Assembly (NCBI RefSeq): GCF_022539665.2
Contig: NC_081337.1
Coordinates: forward strand, 6,672,679-6,736,678
Source: Daphnia carinata
Taxonomy: Eukaryota > Arthropoda > Branchiopoda > Diplostraca > Daphniidae
Direction: 5' to 3'
DNA: 64,000 nucleotides
A program made the translations under genes and the position numbers. The notes beneath the pieces are model-generated. The model ran no database searches. It saw only the letters and a list, made by a program, of their open reading frames with translations, and was not told the DNA's origin. Below are positions 10,311 through 23,800 of the stretch, piece after piece; within the stretch, counting starts at the first letter, position 1; every line of letters begins with the position of its first letter.

Positions 10311-13065
10311 ATGGCAAAACTTCTAGGAACAGATTTTTTTGTAATTTTAAGAGGACTGAATGCTGTTTCTAGGGCAGCAGCAAATGTCACAGAAGCAGAG
10401 CTAAGGGAAGCATGGACATCTTCTAGCTCTTCTCGTCCTCAGTTGCAGAATTTATTTGTTAAAAATTGCAAGCCAGAAGACATAGCTAACAATGTCAAAG
10501 ATGCTGCAGGAAGATCATTTGCTGTAATAGAGGGTCTGAAACAATTTACTTCTGTAGCAGCTCGGAAGTTAATGAAAACAAACTATAATGTCTCTCACCC
10601 TTCAAAAACTGCACCGGAGGACGCAAAAAAATTCTCAGATCCATTTCCAAACCAAGGTATGGTCATTACACTTAAGTAGCATCTTCCTATCGTAACTAGT
10701 ATATTGTCCACATTGACTAATATCTTCTTTAAAAAACAGAGGTACATGAACCACCAGTATGTGTCAATGAAACTAATAATGGATCTTCGGATACCCTCCC
10801 ACAGCCCACTAATTTTGATGTTTCTCCTCTTGCAAAACCTGGAAATCTCCTGAGAAACCAGAAGATTCCTGAAGGATCAAAGGGTATGACAAAAATTTTT
10901 AAATAAAATTGAAATATATACACATTGTGAATAATAATTCTGTGTACTTTTTGATTATCCAGAATCATGCGCTTCTTTCTCTACCTCTTCAGCTTTCAAA
11001 TCTCCGGTTATGTTTCAAAAGTCAGATGTAAAATCTCATTCCAAGTCGCATGTTGAAAAAAAATCAGGAAATACGGGGGAACCTGGAAAACCAAATGTGC
11101 CCATTCCGCCAGTTGCCAAAAAAAATCGAGTCCCTAAAGTAAGTAAACTCTTCCCATGCATTTTTTTTTGCGTAGTATGACTGCTAACTAACATAACTAA
11201 ATGATGTGACAAACTATTGCTTAGTTGAGCGAAACATCACGCGAAGTTCCTGTTCCGTCTTCAAGAATTGGTCGATTAGCTTCTTATGGTAGCCTGGCCG
11301 CTGGCTTGGGAATCGGAGCGCTAGCGGAAGTTACTCGCCGAACACTTGGCATGAATAAAACACAGGCAATTGAAAACAATGTGACTGCTGTACTCGACTC
11401 CAATCCCTTCCTAACTGATGCAAATGCTGAACGGTAAGTTGCATGCAAACTCTAGTTGTTTTCCATTTGATGCCTGTTGTTTCATAGGATTGTGAATACG
11501 CTCTGTAAAGTACGAGGAGCTGCGCTTAAGTTGGGACAGATGTTAAGCATGCAAGACGATTCTCTCATCAATCCACAGCTACAGAAAATATTCGAGCGAG
11601 TGAGACAGTCAGCTGATTTTATGCCTGTTCGGCAAATGGAAGGTGTTTTGGTTAACGAACTCGGTCCTGACTGGAGGAACAAGTTAAAAGATTTTCAAGA
11701 AAAACCTTTCGCTGCAGCTTCTATTGGTATAGTAGAGATCCACTCTGATTTAATGGATGGCGTGTAAATCAGTTTCTTATTTTCTCGTCTTAGGTCAAGT
11801 TCATTTAGCAACGCTCCTTGACGGTCGTCAGGTAGCTATGAAAATTCAGTATCCTGGAGTTGCAAAGGGGATAGAAAGTGATATCAACAACTTGGTGGCT
11901 GTCATGAATATGTGGAACATAATACCGAAAGGTACGCGTGGAAGCCGAATCTTCTGAATGAAATTAATTTACCCATTCTTTTTCAACCAGGAATGTACAT
12001 GGAAGAATTTATTAAAGTAGCCAAAGTTGAATTGGCCTGGGAGGTAGATTATCTCCGAGAAGCCGAATGTGCTAGGAAATTTGCAGAATTGATCAAAGAC
12101 ATGCCGTACTATAAAATTCCTGCAATCATTGGTATCTTTTGATAAAAGAGAACTGCCCTGAACTTCTATTCATTACCTCCTATTGCTTAGACGAATTAAG
12201 TACGAAACAAGTCATAACATCGGAATATGTCGAAGGGATTTCAATGGAAGAATGCATGAAATTGGACCAAGACACTCGTAATGATGTTGCGGAAAAAATG
12301 CTTTTCTTGTGTCTTCTCGAGGTGTTCCAGTTCCGTTTTATGCAAACTGATCCCAACTGGGCCAACTTCATGTACGATCCCCTTACTCGAAAAGTAATTG
12401 TTCTTCACCTTCAGAATCATTTGTTTAGGAATCCTACAGCAAAGTCTTAATCTCTAATCTTTCCTAGATAATTCTTATTGATTTCGGTGCAAGCCGAGAG
12501 TATTCCAAGGAATTTGTCGACAAATATATCAAAATAATTGAAGGGGCCGCTAAAGGTGATCGGCAACAAATTCTTGAATATTCTAAAACTTTGGGTTTTT
12601 TGACAGGATATGAAAGCAAGGTATAGTAACAGCATTATTGAGTAGAAACATAGGAAAGTAACCGAATTTTAATTGACAATTTTTATTATAGATTATGAAA
12701 GATGCCCATGTTGAAGCAGTATTGGTTCTTGGTGAAGCATTTCGACATGACGAGCCTTTCGATTTCGGGACACAAGATACTTCGCGGCGAGTGCATAAGT
12801 AAGAAAAGAACGTAAAATGTGTTACAGTCGGGTTTGGGATGAAAAACCTAAATGTGATTTGTTTATTGTTCATTTTTTTTTCTGTGTTTTTAGACTGATT
12901 CCAGTTATGCTTTCTCATCGTCTCTGTGCTCCTCCACAAGAAACTTACTCCCTTCATAGAAAAATGTCTGGAGCGTTTCTTCTGTGCGCAAAACTGGGTG
13001 CCAAAATCAACTGCAAAGCTTTTTTTGATGCTGTAATCGAAAAGTACCATGCCCAACCGAAATAG
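10311..13065 (+). CDS. Coq8: Atypical kinase COQ8 (ADCK3/ADCK4 orthologue), mitochondrial
   Basis: COQ8 is a UbiB-family protein of the inner mitochondrial membrane with ATPase activity. It supports assembly of the coenzyme Q biosynthetic complex. Eleven exons: 10311-10656, 10740-10883, 10963-11138, 11225-11433, 11488-11726, 11794-11931, 11991-12131, 12191-12393, 12468-12620, 12692-12798, 12894-13065. All phases fit and give 675 residues. Visible motifs: KLGQ (K306-Q309) of the family-specific KxGQ element, the alanine-rich AAAS loop (367-370) replacing the usual glycine loop, the nucleotide-binding lysine in VAMK (K388), DPNWAN (518-523) and DFG (D537). The end [19 protein letters not shown] is typical. 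Residues 1-230 are variable and S/K/P-rich, as in other COQ8 proteins. Introns are 54-95 bp. ATG 10311 is the first in-frame start. Confidence 0.95.
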
Positions 13066-13583
13066 TTAAGTTAAAAAGAAAAGAAATCATGGATGCTTAA
13101 GATCAAAATAGAAAATACATAAGTTATACATTTTCATATTTTTTTGTAAGAAAGGGTGAGGGTTTGACACTGAACGAGTAATTTGAATAACTCAAATTTT
13201 AGCCAAGGTTTTACTCTATCAACCGTGTTTCTGATCAGTTATAATTTCCCGATAAGAATTCTGTCTAGATGAGACAACAAAGTACACTACCAACCCTATT
13301 TCTTTACGCTATTTCTCTCAAGAGATAGTGCTAGTTATAATAGGGATTCAACATTTCCCGTGGTTTCAGAATGTTTTTACGTTTTTCTGCTGTCGTGCCA
13401 TGACTCCTGAACTGTTATTGTTGCATAGCAGGCAAGATGCCGACGTGCAACGTCATGGTTCTCCAATTTTTACTTGTCTTAATTTGGGATGACGCAGGAC
13501 GAAATTCAAACGGTAATGTCGATAGATGAGATTGTTTTGACGAAGGATTCGAATTTCCTAAAATAAAAGTTAAAAACAAGTTG
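13066..13583. other. 3' flank of coq8
   Basis: Follows the coq8 stop. AT-rich, with no recognised coding sequence or RNA. No AATAAA is seen close to the stop, so a variant polyadenylation signal is probably used. Confidence 0.4.
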
Positions 13584-14612
13584 AAAACTAGTGCGCCAGT
13601 ACGCGACACAACTAGCGCGATGCAGCACAAATATTCAGTGCGTTGACAAAACCGTGGATTTATTAATAAAATATATAATTTTCTCGGAATCAGCATTTGA
13701 TTTTGAGTATATTGTGTGATTTTCAAAACATTTCAATGAGCGTCAGATGTTAACGATTTTTGAGATAAATACACCGAACATTTGTGCTGCATCGTGTTAA
13801 AAACTAGCGCGCCAGTACGTGCAGCGCTCGCCATCCCCCTTTTTCATTAATGGCCAAATTTAAAATTTGACTTAAGACACATGATTTCGATCGGTAATTG
13901 AATGACAATTGCGAAAATCAAGTTTATTTTTTCATAAAACTTGTATTTATTTTTTAAAACCGTAAAAACCACAACAACGTTGGTTCGTCTACAGTATATT
14001 GTTTCCGCTCCAGTACGCAACGCTCTCTAATGAAAAATCGCGCTAGTGCTGTTACGTACTGGCGCGTTAGTTTTTGTGGTATATTTCGAAAACGGTGAAC
14101 TTAATGAAGAAATGAACAATTTTTCCGCAATCAGCATTCAATTTTAAGTACATTTTGTGATTTTAAACCAACTCCAGTGAGTGTTAGTTTTTGGAGAAAA
14201 AAATTTTAAGCCCGACTAAATAAGCCCGATTTTTCTTATTCTTACGTTTTTTACGTTTAATTTAAAAACCATTAGGCCAAAAAAAAAAAACTTGATTTCC
14301 GTGATCAGTATTTAATTCTGAATCGAAATCATGGATTTTCAGCCAAATTTGAAATTTGGCTAAAAATGAAAAAGTGCAAAGGCTATATAGCCTTCTCACT
14401 TTTGTCAAAATCGGCTAAAAACGACATCTCTTGAAAATGTACGACGTGCAATTCTGGTTATGCTGCGTGAAATTTGTCCAATAGTCCTTTATAGTTTTTT
14501 TAGTAAACGAAGGAAACTACCGTGGGAATTTTGCCGCAAAAATGTCCAAAAACTAACACTCATTGGAATTGATTGGAAATCACAAAATGTACTCAAAATT
14601 GAATGCTGATTA
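13584..14612. repeat. Patch of dispersed and inverted repeats, probable mobile-element remnants
   Basis: One unit of about 67 bp, built on a core like aatcagcattcaatttt and ending tcaatgagtgttag, occurs at 13685-13752 and 14126-14196 in direct orientation and inverted at 14546-14612. A second motif, ctagcgcgccagtacg, occurs at 13584-13603 and 13799-13819 and inverted at 14055-14075, with a partial copy near 14009. A perfect 15-bp inverted repeat pairs 13618-13632 with 13780-13794. A 21-bp perfect palindrome with a one-base centre is at 14341-14361, and a 34-bp near-palindrome at about 14370-14403. There is no open frame of transposase size. This looks like overlapping non-autonomous insertions or one degraded foldback element. 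The family name is unknown. Confidence 0.6.
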
Positions 14613-17600
14613 GGGGAGAATTTTTCTTTTTTTCCTGAACCCTAAACTTTTAGAAATTATTTCTAATCGACATTTTGTTGGATTTAGAGGGCGGCGCACC
14701 CTGCCTTTTTCTTGACCTCTCATAGGAGTAAAGATTTTTCCGAGGAGCCGTCTGTGAAATTTTGATAAGAATTTGTTAATTAGCTGTGGTTTGTAAAACA
14801 AGCATTTCAACTGAATTAAATGCCCATTACATGTGCCGCAACAGGATCCACATATTCTTTGACGTGTTACACTGGGTTAAAGATTTTGGAGTGATGCTAT
14901 ACAGTCACTGTTCCCATGGTAACGATTCTACGTTTAACGAGCTATCAGCGAAGCCCGATACCTGATGCCATCCTCCTTTGGACCCTCTTCATCATTAAGA
15001 AAACCAAAGTTGACGTACTTCAGCCATATGTGAACGTGACCAGCCAAATTTTATAGCAACGGGAACGAAAAATTATTGTTGAAGAAATTCGGTTGTATCT
15101 CTTAGCTAACGAAAACAAATGCTGTACCTTTTTTTTACAAAATAATGCGATTGACTCATTGACATTATCCATCAACTTCAAATTTGTGATAAACCGTCAA
15201 GGGATTCTTCGTTTTTCGTAATTTAACTGTTGAATGTGCTCCGAGATTTTTCAAATCAATTTCTTATTTCTATCCAAGCATCGCCAATAATTGACTTAAT
15301 TTCTACATCAACCATCAGCATTTTATAATTGGTAAAATCGTAAAGTCAAGTTCGCTCACCTCCAAAATGATTTAATCTTTCAGTCAAAGAGATATTTGAT
15401 TCGCCATTTTATTGGAAAACAAAAAAAATTAAATATGATGCATCGTTGAAGCACGAACAATAAAGCGGAAAAAAAATAAGATTGGAACTTGGGAGTAGAA
15501 TTGAAAAAAATGGAGGAGATAAAACTTTGTCGGTTGTCCTGCCCGATGTAAACCCGAGAAGCGACGAGGAAGAACCGTAGGGAGACAATAGAATAGAGAA
15601 GGGGCATTTTGGTTCCTTCAATTACGGTTGGCTGAGCACGTCGCGTTCGATTACGTTGCGGTCATCGTGTAAATTCAACGAGCACACCAGTCGAACGGAC
15701 AGCAATCTTCCTTTCTTGCCCTTCGCTTGCTGCTATATCTTCTTTGTTTCCCAGTGGGTCCGAGTTAGGTAATTGAAACATGGCCTCGTTTCCTCCTCTT
15801 CGATGCTCACGGTCGCCACTTCGACCCGCCCTCCCGTACCCTCCCATTTCGTTCGAATAAGAAAATTCCATGTTTTTTTTTTCAACGTCAATAAACTTTT
15901 TTCTTTTATTTTTCCTCTGTGTCTTCCATGCCACCACTGTATACTCTTGCACCATTTTCTCTCCTTTTTTCCCACAGGTTTCAATTTTTTATAAAAATAA
16001 CAAAAGGACAAATAATGTGGAATACGGGCCAGTCGTATGCCCATACAGAATACGAAATATATTTTCATACAAACTGCGATTGTATCGATTTAAACCGCCA
16101 TTGTAATCTGGAACTATAGCCGTTTAGTTTCGCGTTTTGCTATCCTTTACAAACGGTGTTCGCATCATGTATACCTTTGTTTACAGCATAGGTTGCTGTT
16201 GGCAGAGCCTAGAAAGAATTGAGCAATCGAACCGAATACCGAAAAACATAGATAACACAAATTCCTGGTGCCCATGAGTCTCGATTGCAAAATCTTAGAA
16301 ACGGTCCTATACTTTATTAGACTACGCACAGACTGCAGGCCATGTAGTCGGCATAGACGTAATTCCTATCCATGGAACTATAATGGAAGGTCTGCGTTGT
16401 TTTTGAAAGATTGTGTCGGCTAAAGGATAATCAAATCACTCACAATGCGTAGTTAATAACAGATTCAACTTTATTAAGCTCCATTCGTTGTTGGCTTACA
16501 ATCAAATGCAAAATGCCCTGCCAAGCTTCAACCACAAAATGCAGTTTCCATGTTTCTGCTAGATGTTATGTGTCTGAAAGGATGAATTCCATTGCTGCTA
16601 CTACGGCGTACCTCTTCTGATAGCTTTATCTTGTTTTGGAGTGTTTTGAGGAGCTGAAGAGGTGTGTTCATGAGCAAGTTTACAAAGAAACAGCGTTCTT
16701 TGAAAAGAGAAAGGATGAGATCTAAAAGAGAAGCAGAGAGGATTTAGTTATTGTTCAGTCTGCGAGCCAGGGTCCGTGAGGGGCACTCATTAAAGTATTA
16801 GCGGCACTCGGTGCATCCCCCTGGCAGTAAAGAGCTGATGATGTCTGGTGCTCGACGACCCGTCGCCAGCTTAAGCTTCCATCACCTCCCTCCTACACAC
16901 TCAACTGTTTTTTTTCCTCTTCTTCAAGCCGATTCCAGATATACGCAAATATGGTGTATCTACTGTTTGTACCAGACACAACGTGAAGCCATCAGATGTA
17001 AACAATCCTATTAATTGTATTAATTCATAATAAAATAACGAGAAACTTACGTTTGATAGATTAGAGCCACTAGGATAGGGAGAAAATAGACTAATTAGTT
17101 TTTCAAATGTTTTTGCTTCTTTTTTTATGATCCAAGTTCGTGAAAACCAAATGGCTTGGCGGCGTATGGCGTGTATTATTAACAGCTCGACTGAATTTGG
17201 CCACATTAAACGTCACCGAATATTTTGGAAGTCCCTAATCTCCATCACTTGGGTGGCTTCTGTTGTCGGTCAACGTTTGATGAAGACAGCTGCTGAGTTG
17301 TAGGCTTTCATTGCCATCTATCTGTAGATAAATATGCACAGTATGTTATGTGGTGTATAATGAAAGGAGCCGATCATACCCTTAACTTTCCAATAGTCTA
17401 ATTATTGATACTATCCCTTTCTTTCGCCTTTGTGTTTTTACGTTTTTTTTTAGGTCTTTGCAAAATAAAACAAAACATCTGTTTTTTTTGGACGCAATTT
17501 TCTCGGTTTTAATTGCTTTGACATTCTGTAGCCAAGTTAAGTAAATTTGTAATTTGGTTCATTCGATCCGCATGACCCTGGCGGCTCTTGGCGGCATTGT

Positions 17601-20600
17601 TATTACGAAATCGTAAAGGAAATCCAGCAGTTTCCTTATCGATCTCTATTGGGACCTAAACTTAATGCCGAAACAACTCCCACGCATACTCGTGTACACC
17701 GGGCATAGGGATCGAGCTGCTGGTAGCAATTAGCGCGTCTGTACATACAGGTATGCATCGGAGTGTGTGCCCGTCACTGGGGAACTAAACATCAAGGCTC
17801 TACTGGAGTGATGCGTACATGTCAACATCGGCACATATACAGTCATATGCACAATGTTTCTGCGATGGGAGTGCCTACATAGCCAATATTAATACCCTAG
17901 ACGTTATCCTCGTCTTTGAAATGGTAAGGGGTTGGACAGCCAGTGTAGGAATGGCAGGATTGAAAAAATAGAGGGGTGAGATACAAGTGCTCATGTCGAT
18001 CGTGGACCCTAGCACGCCTGACACCTGTCATTCAAATGCCAAGCACAGGCCTTCTTCATACACAGATTGTTCACACCCTTCAAGGGCATATATTATTAAC
18101 AGGTCAAAATTAGCGGAAATTGTTTTCGTTTTTGAGTTTTCGAATGTTTTTAACAGACCCAGGATCAGTCCAAGCTTTAAAACTCGAGATATTTGCTGTT
18201 CTTTTTTTTTATTTGTTGTTTTGGCTGCTGGGTTATAACAACGCACCTTTCCCTTTTGTCCACCCTATCGCCTTATAGAAATAATTACTCATTCCTCGCG
18301 TAAAACCTTGCGTGGATGACGTAACCTGTTTTCTATATGAGCAATTGCGCACATTAGGTAAAAAAAATGATATGTTAGGATATCTTCTTCTTTGTTCCAC
18401 TTCGGTGCGTTTTAAAGACTGTTAATGTTCGTAAAACACATTCCAGCTAGAAACGAAGCGTATTAGTTGCATTCTCTACTGTCCGGCTGAATATGGTATG
18501 CCGTTTTCCGGTCTAACTTGCGTACCCCAAACATGTATTGCGAGTCAGAGAAAAAAAAAAATAGAAGCCTTTGATGTTGTTTCCGTCGACACACATCTCT
18601 CGAAACAATGTCTTTAATCGAGCTTCTTTTCTTACAAGGGGGCAAAGTTCCTGCCATTTGACAAGGGGGGAGACACAACACTATGCTATCAGAATCCTCA
18701 AAAAAGTACGGTATAGCCTATAGCTATATAATAGCCCGGTACATTTCATATGGGTGATATGTCTGCCATATTGGTAGCCTTACATAAAGAGGCGACAGGC
18801 AAAAAGAGATGTGTTCACTGATGCTCTTGTTATAGCCTAGGACAGGCGATATAAGGAAATGCACACATATAGTACGATATGATGGAACGATAGCTGCCGG
18901 AAGTCTGTCTTTGGACTTGGATTCAATGCTGGTCATGTCAGCTTGTTATTTGCGACGCGCGCTACGATAGTTCAATCGGAGACTTATATGCATATATAGC
19001 TATAGCTGCTGTCACTTGTATTGTGTGCATCATATCAGTACTTTTTCAGCTCGTATGGATATGTGCGCATATAAAAATATCTCGTATAGTAATACTTGCT
19101 ACGGAGGTCACCCCTTTCTTCATCTCGGGTTTCTTATTCTGTTGCTGTCCCTCCACATGCCCCATTGTCGTCATTTTCCTATTTTATTTTTCTTTTTTGT
19201 TTTTTTCTTTGCGTGTATTTCTTTTCTTTTTTCTCATTTCGTCGAAAACCCGAGAGGTTAGCTACCAACGCGACGGGAAGCGGAGTCTTCCGGGCCGCCA
19301 ACATAGCGTGCCCGTTTCGTTTACCATAGGAAAAGAAAGATGTGATGAGAAAACAATGAAAACAAAAAGGCCACCAAACAAGTCAGACCACAGTGAAGCG
19401 CATTTTTTTTTTGTATTTCGTTTTTCTGCTCATCAACTTTTGAGCTTCGCAATTCGCTTAAGACGAGGTTGTTATTCCATGACGAGCGTTAAATTGAACG
19501 CTACTGTTTAACGGTTCAGTTTCTCTATATTTGCATCTTTGTATCATTGAGAGATCAAGAAAGCACATATAGCATTGCAAAAGAAATTGCATTTGTTACG
19601 TCTTTTATAAAGTAAAAGGGCGTGGGCATAATAGGAGGGTATAAGAAAACTATTCCAACAACAAAACAAAGAAAAAAAGAAGGCGTATATATATATAGCT
19701 GGATAACACACATACACGAAGCCGTCGTCACAATCGTTTACAATACAAAATAACAACAATGCATCGATGGATTTTGTGGAAGAGGAGGCTAAAGAGACAG
19801 CAGAGCACTGGATAGGTTCGTCCGTCCGCCGACACGCCCATATGATGCAAACGTCACTGGAACGGAAAGGGGCACGATTGGTCGATTCCGCCAGAGAGGT
19901 ATGGCCAGCTTGATGACACGGCAGCGGTGAAATGCCGACCGGTGTGCTCCACCTCCCGCAGTTGTGTCGCGCTAAGAGGCCAGCAAGGAACACAGCGAAA
20001 AGTAAGACACACATCAACAGCATCTCAGACATCATCGAGCGCATTTGTGTGTTGTCAGTTTATTTATTCCAGCAACAATAGCGTGAAAAGACGATACAGC
20101 AGTTTAAACAGATATCGCCAGACCTGTGCACGAAACGAGAAATTTTGCTTTCGTAGCTCATCGTGCAAAATTGACCAGTTTTTGGCTGCACCAGTGCGTT
20201 CACGTCCTTCTCCGAATTGATAAACGAGTGAACGTTGTATGCATGTAACACCCAGTCTCCTCTGCTGAGCCTTTTGTTTTGAGTTTGTGCATCTTGTTAT
20301 TGTGTTTTTTCCGCTCTTTGTGCTCGTGAAATGCTGAAACTGGAACGGTCACGCAGCAACTTGTGACTCACGCTGCACAACGACGACAGCAGCGTTAAAA
20401 ACGCATATGCCAAGTTCGACTAGGCTGGTAACTAGATCCCGTTCATGAACCGTCTCTATTTCTCCGCTTCTTCAACGAGAAGAGACGCATTTAGCACTTG
20501 ACGTTTCTTGTCTATTGTCCGTCATCAGTTAAAAACGTAAATCCACACACCAGTGCTTCACACACAAAAACATCATAGGAAAAACAAAGAACTGGCTAAA

Positions 20601-20741
20601 AACAGTTAATTGACAAAGAAGAGTCTTTCCATTTGCGATCGTCTTTTGCATTCCTTTTGCAAGGAGTGCGGCGGAATTCAAAAAAAATCATTGCTTCACA
20701 GCGTATTTGTTGAATAACTCCGATTTACGAGTGTTGAAATC
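14613..20741. other. Gene-poor interval upstream of the distal eya first exon
   Basis: No exon chain or RNA gene can be supported. Short open frames here are mostly T/F-rich chance frames. The part nearest 20742 must include the 5' leader and promoter of the distal eya transcript. A minus-strand frame at 20044-19544 with a signal-peptide-like start is treated under the findings. Confidence 0.4.
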
Positions 20742-20801
20742 ATGTTGTACAACGTGGCCTACTGCAGCAATTACTCGCCCGTCAATTACCACCAGCAACA
20801 G
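20742..20801 (+). CDS. eya: eya alternative first coding exon, distal (isoform a)
   Basis: The ATG at 20742 opens 20 codons (MLYNVAYCSNYS...YHQQQ) ending in CAG just before a good donor (cag|gtatgt). The exon ends in phase 0. The first shared exon (38095) also begins in phase 0, so this peptide can replace the 35-residue peptide from 35042 and give a 707-residue protein. Drosophila eya is known to have two transcript classes with different N-termini. The MLYNV start agrees with my recollection of one of them, which should be verified. Splicing over 17.3 kb is inferred. Confidence 0.65.
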
Positions 20802-23800
20802 GTATGTTGGCTTAAGAAAGCCTTTGAAACCCTTTTCGTTACCATAGCAAACCACTCATAAGACTCTAATATCCCACGTAATCATTAAAACGCGCCCAAA
20901 AATCACAGCTGTTGCCCATGACAGATTCTTGTTATCAAGATAAAGTGACGCAAAAAACGATACATTTCCTGGCAATGAGAGATGAAGATCTGACTAATTT
21001 TGCTTAACGTTGCCGTGATGTTGTTGAAATATTCGTTTTAAAAATCGACATCTGTTTTGTTTTCGGCCACTCAAATGACGTTTTGTCATCTCGGCTGCAA
21101 TTCACAAAACAGCTGGTCACTATCGAAGCTTTTCCTCTTGCTGCCTACGCTTTCTGTGTGTGTGTGTGTGTATGGTTAGTTTGCTCTGTCGGCAGCGGTA
21201 GCTTCTACAAATTTTCGTGCTGCTGCCCTGTTGGGCAGTAGACAGGGACTATAGGGAGGTTAGGGTATGCGGTAAAAAAAAAGGGCCACCGTTTGATGAA
21301 TCAGGACCATGTCAACATTACAACGCCCTGGTAAGTCAACAGACTGATGCTCCTGCGCGGCGTAGTCATCAGCAGCCCCCTACATAGAACATGGTCGTTA
21401 TTTCATCACGTTCTATAATAGAGTCAATAAAGACCCTGAACATTATCAAAACGAATTGTATTCGAAGAAAATTTACCTGCTAGAGCTTCACTCTCGCGTT
21501 TAGGAAATGGGTCACAGTTGAGCGAAATAGATGAGCGAAGTGTCTTGTTCACCGAAAGACTCGAGAGGTGAAGAGTGTATCTATATTTAAAAGATGAAGT
21601 AGTTCAAATGAGAAATTTGATCTAACGCGCAGTTGTACGTGGATGCCCACTCTCCACTTGCCCGTTAGGATCTAAGACAAAAAGCGCATTCCACATGAAT
21701 CTTGCTCGTGGTGCCAGCATCAGTTTTTGGTGAGGAAGCTATATGGGTTAGAACTCAATAAAATGTTGAATTCAATGAGTATTTATGTCTATAGATCGAG
21801 GCCATACGGAACCGTTGATCTAGAAAAGAGAGGGCGAAATGTTTGTGAATGAAAGCATCTGTATATTGAAGCGAAAAAAGAAAAGATATGAGGGCTAAAC
21901 ATTTTTTTCTCTCTCCGAGGCACGACAAATGTATGTACTTTGCTAAAATGCTGGTCCATGTTTCTCTAGCAGGAAAAATAAAGAGAAAAAGAGAGCTAGC
22001 TCGGGCTAAATAGCATTCATAAAAGAAAGACAAGAAAACCTAGAAAAAAAAAAAGAGAAAGAGAGAGAGCAAAAGAAGAGGATAAAAAGGCAGCAGGGGT
22101 AGTCTAATAGATGTATGTAGAATTTGGGGATGTGGAGCGAGTGTTGACCGCCGCCATTGGGGTCCATCAGCAAACATCATCCATTGTCGTGTGGGGCGGT
22201 CGCTCTTGTGTATATACTATTTTTTCTTTCATTTTTTTCCCCATTTTTTTCTTTTTCCTATTCTTTCCCGACTGCCTATATCTGCGCTGCTCTTTTCTCT
22301 CAATCTTCTACATTTATACAGCCGGAGCAAAACGGCCAACCGTCTTTTTTCGAAACTTCTACGACAGGACTTGTGCTCACTATCGAGATTATTGAATATT
22401 AGTTTGAGCCTTGTGGTTGTGGCCTAATTTTACTCGTCTTCTCCCAGTTTCCGATTGCAGTTTAACTCTTTATTCTTTTATTCTAATAACACAACTGAAT
22501 TAAAGACCTTTCCCTTGTTTGCAAGCGGGACTATTTACAACGCTCTGTTGACACTCCTACGCTCTCTGTAATGGTTCCAGTCTCTCGATTCCCGTGCCCC
22601 CCCCCCCCCCTTTTTTTTTATCTTCCCCTTTCTCGTTCGACAACATAACATTCGACTCCAGAATAAAATGGAATGTTAGCATTCTCTCTGCAGTTGATTA
22701 ATTCATGCTTGTAATCGTGTTATTGCTCCTGCTTTATTGGCATACTTGTCGACTTGTTGAAATCGTAATACTACTACCGAAGATACTGCAAGAGATTAAC
22801 TTTTTTCCTCTCTCTCTTGTTGTCTAAATTGCTCTTGTGAATGAACAGTGCCACAGCAGAGAATGCTCATTTCGTTATAATCAATGGCATTCTCCACATT
22901 GGAGGGGGCACTTTGGTCGTTGATCTATTACAAATCAGGAGCGAAAAGCATAGCCAAGTACTTCACATTTTGTATTGCCGATTCGACATCGTTGGCCGTT
23001 TTTTTTTCTTTCCCGTCTCCCTCCATAGCTGTCTTTTTGTCCTGTTCAGCTTTTTCTCTGTAAATATGATGTTGGAGGGTATGTACGTATCTGCTCGGCA
23101 TATAGAGACTCCACCGTAAGAGGCTCTCGCTGAGCGCCCTATTGTGTATAATGGACCCTCTCATCTCTATTCATAGAACCCGTGTTCAATAGACATGATT
23201 CAGGAAGGGCCCATGTCGAAAAGCTCGTCTGTTGTTGCTGTTCACTACCTTAGTTTAGACTATAATACATAACATGACGGGCACAGGAGCAAACAGCGTT
23301 AGTTGTCCTAGCAGCAGTAACAAGAAGAACAACGCCAGAAGCTTTTCGAACAGTGTACGTCAACGATGTGCTTACATGAAATACAAATGCCGAGAAAAGA
23401 CGAAGCAAAAAAAAAAAAAAAAGATTCCATTTGTATTCATACAAGTAAAATCTTCAGCCTGTAATGGGCCAAAAAAAATCTTTTGTAATTCAATGGCTTC
23501 CGTTTGTGTATAATCAGCACTGCTAAAAGCAACCGCTTCATTTTTTTTTCAAGGCTTTCTTTTCTGTGAGTTTACTTGATGATAGGCATTGTGACGTAAA
23601 GTGTGTATCTTCCTACGTTTATGTTAAGGATCATTCTCTTTATTCAATGATAAAGCAGATAAATAATCCTATCGGATATAAGAAACCCGTTATTAACACG
23701 TCATTAACCCACAGCGTGTGTTACGTACAACAAACGAAAAACGAGATCCCAAACTTCATTCGCTTATCCATCCAAACCCAATGACTTGGCGCACATTTCA

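Noticed and set aside
12583-13056. 157-codon frame on the minus strand across the last coq8 exons
   Set aside because: It lies antisense to clearly coding coq8 exons and their introns; its peptide shows no family features and it is a shadow of the real gene.
15662-16068. Overlapping minus-strand frames of 97 and 111 codons
   Set aside because: K/R-rich and low complexity, two frames open at once, no homology or splice signals.
19023-19511. 162-codon plus-strand frame
   Set aside because: Mostly F/L/S from a T-rich tract, and two other frames over the same stretch are also open.
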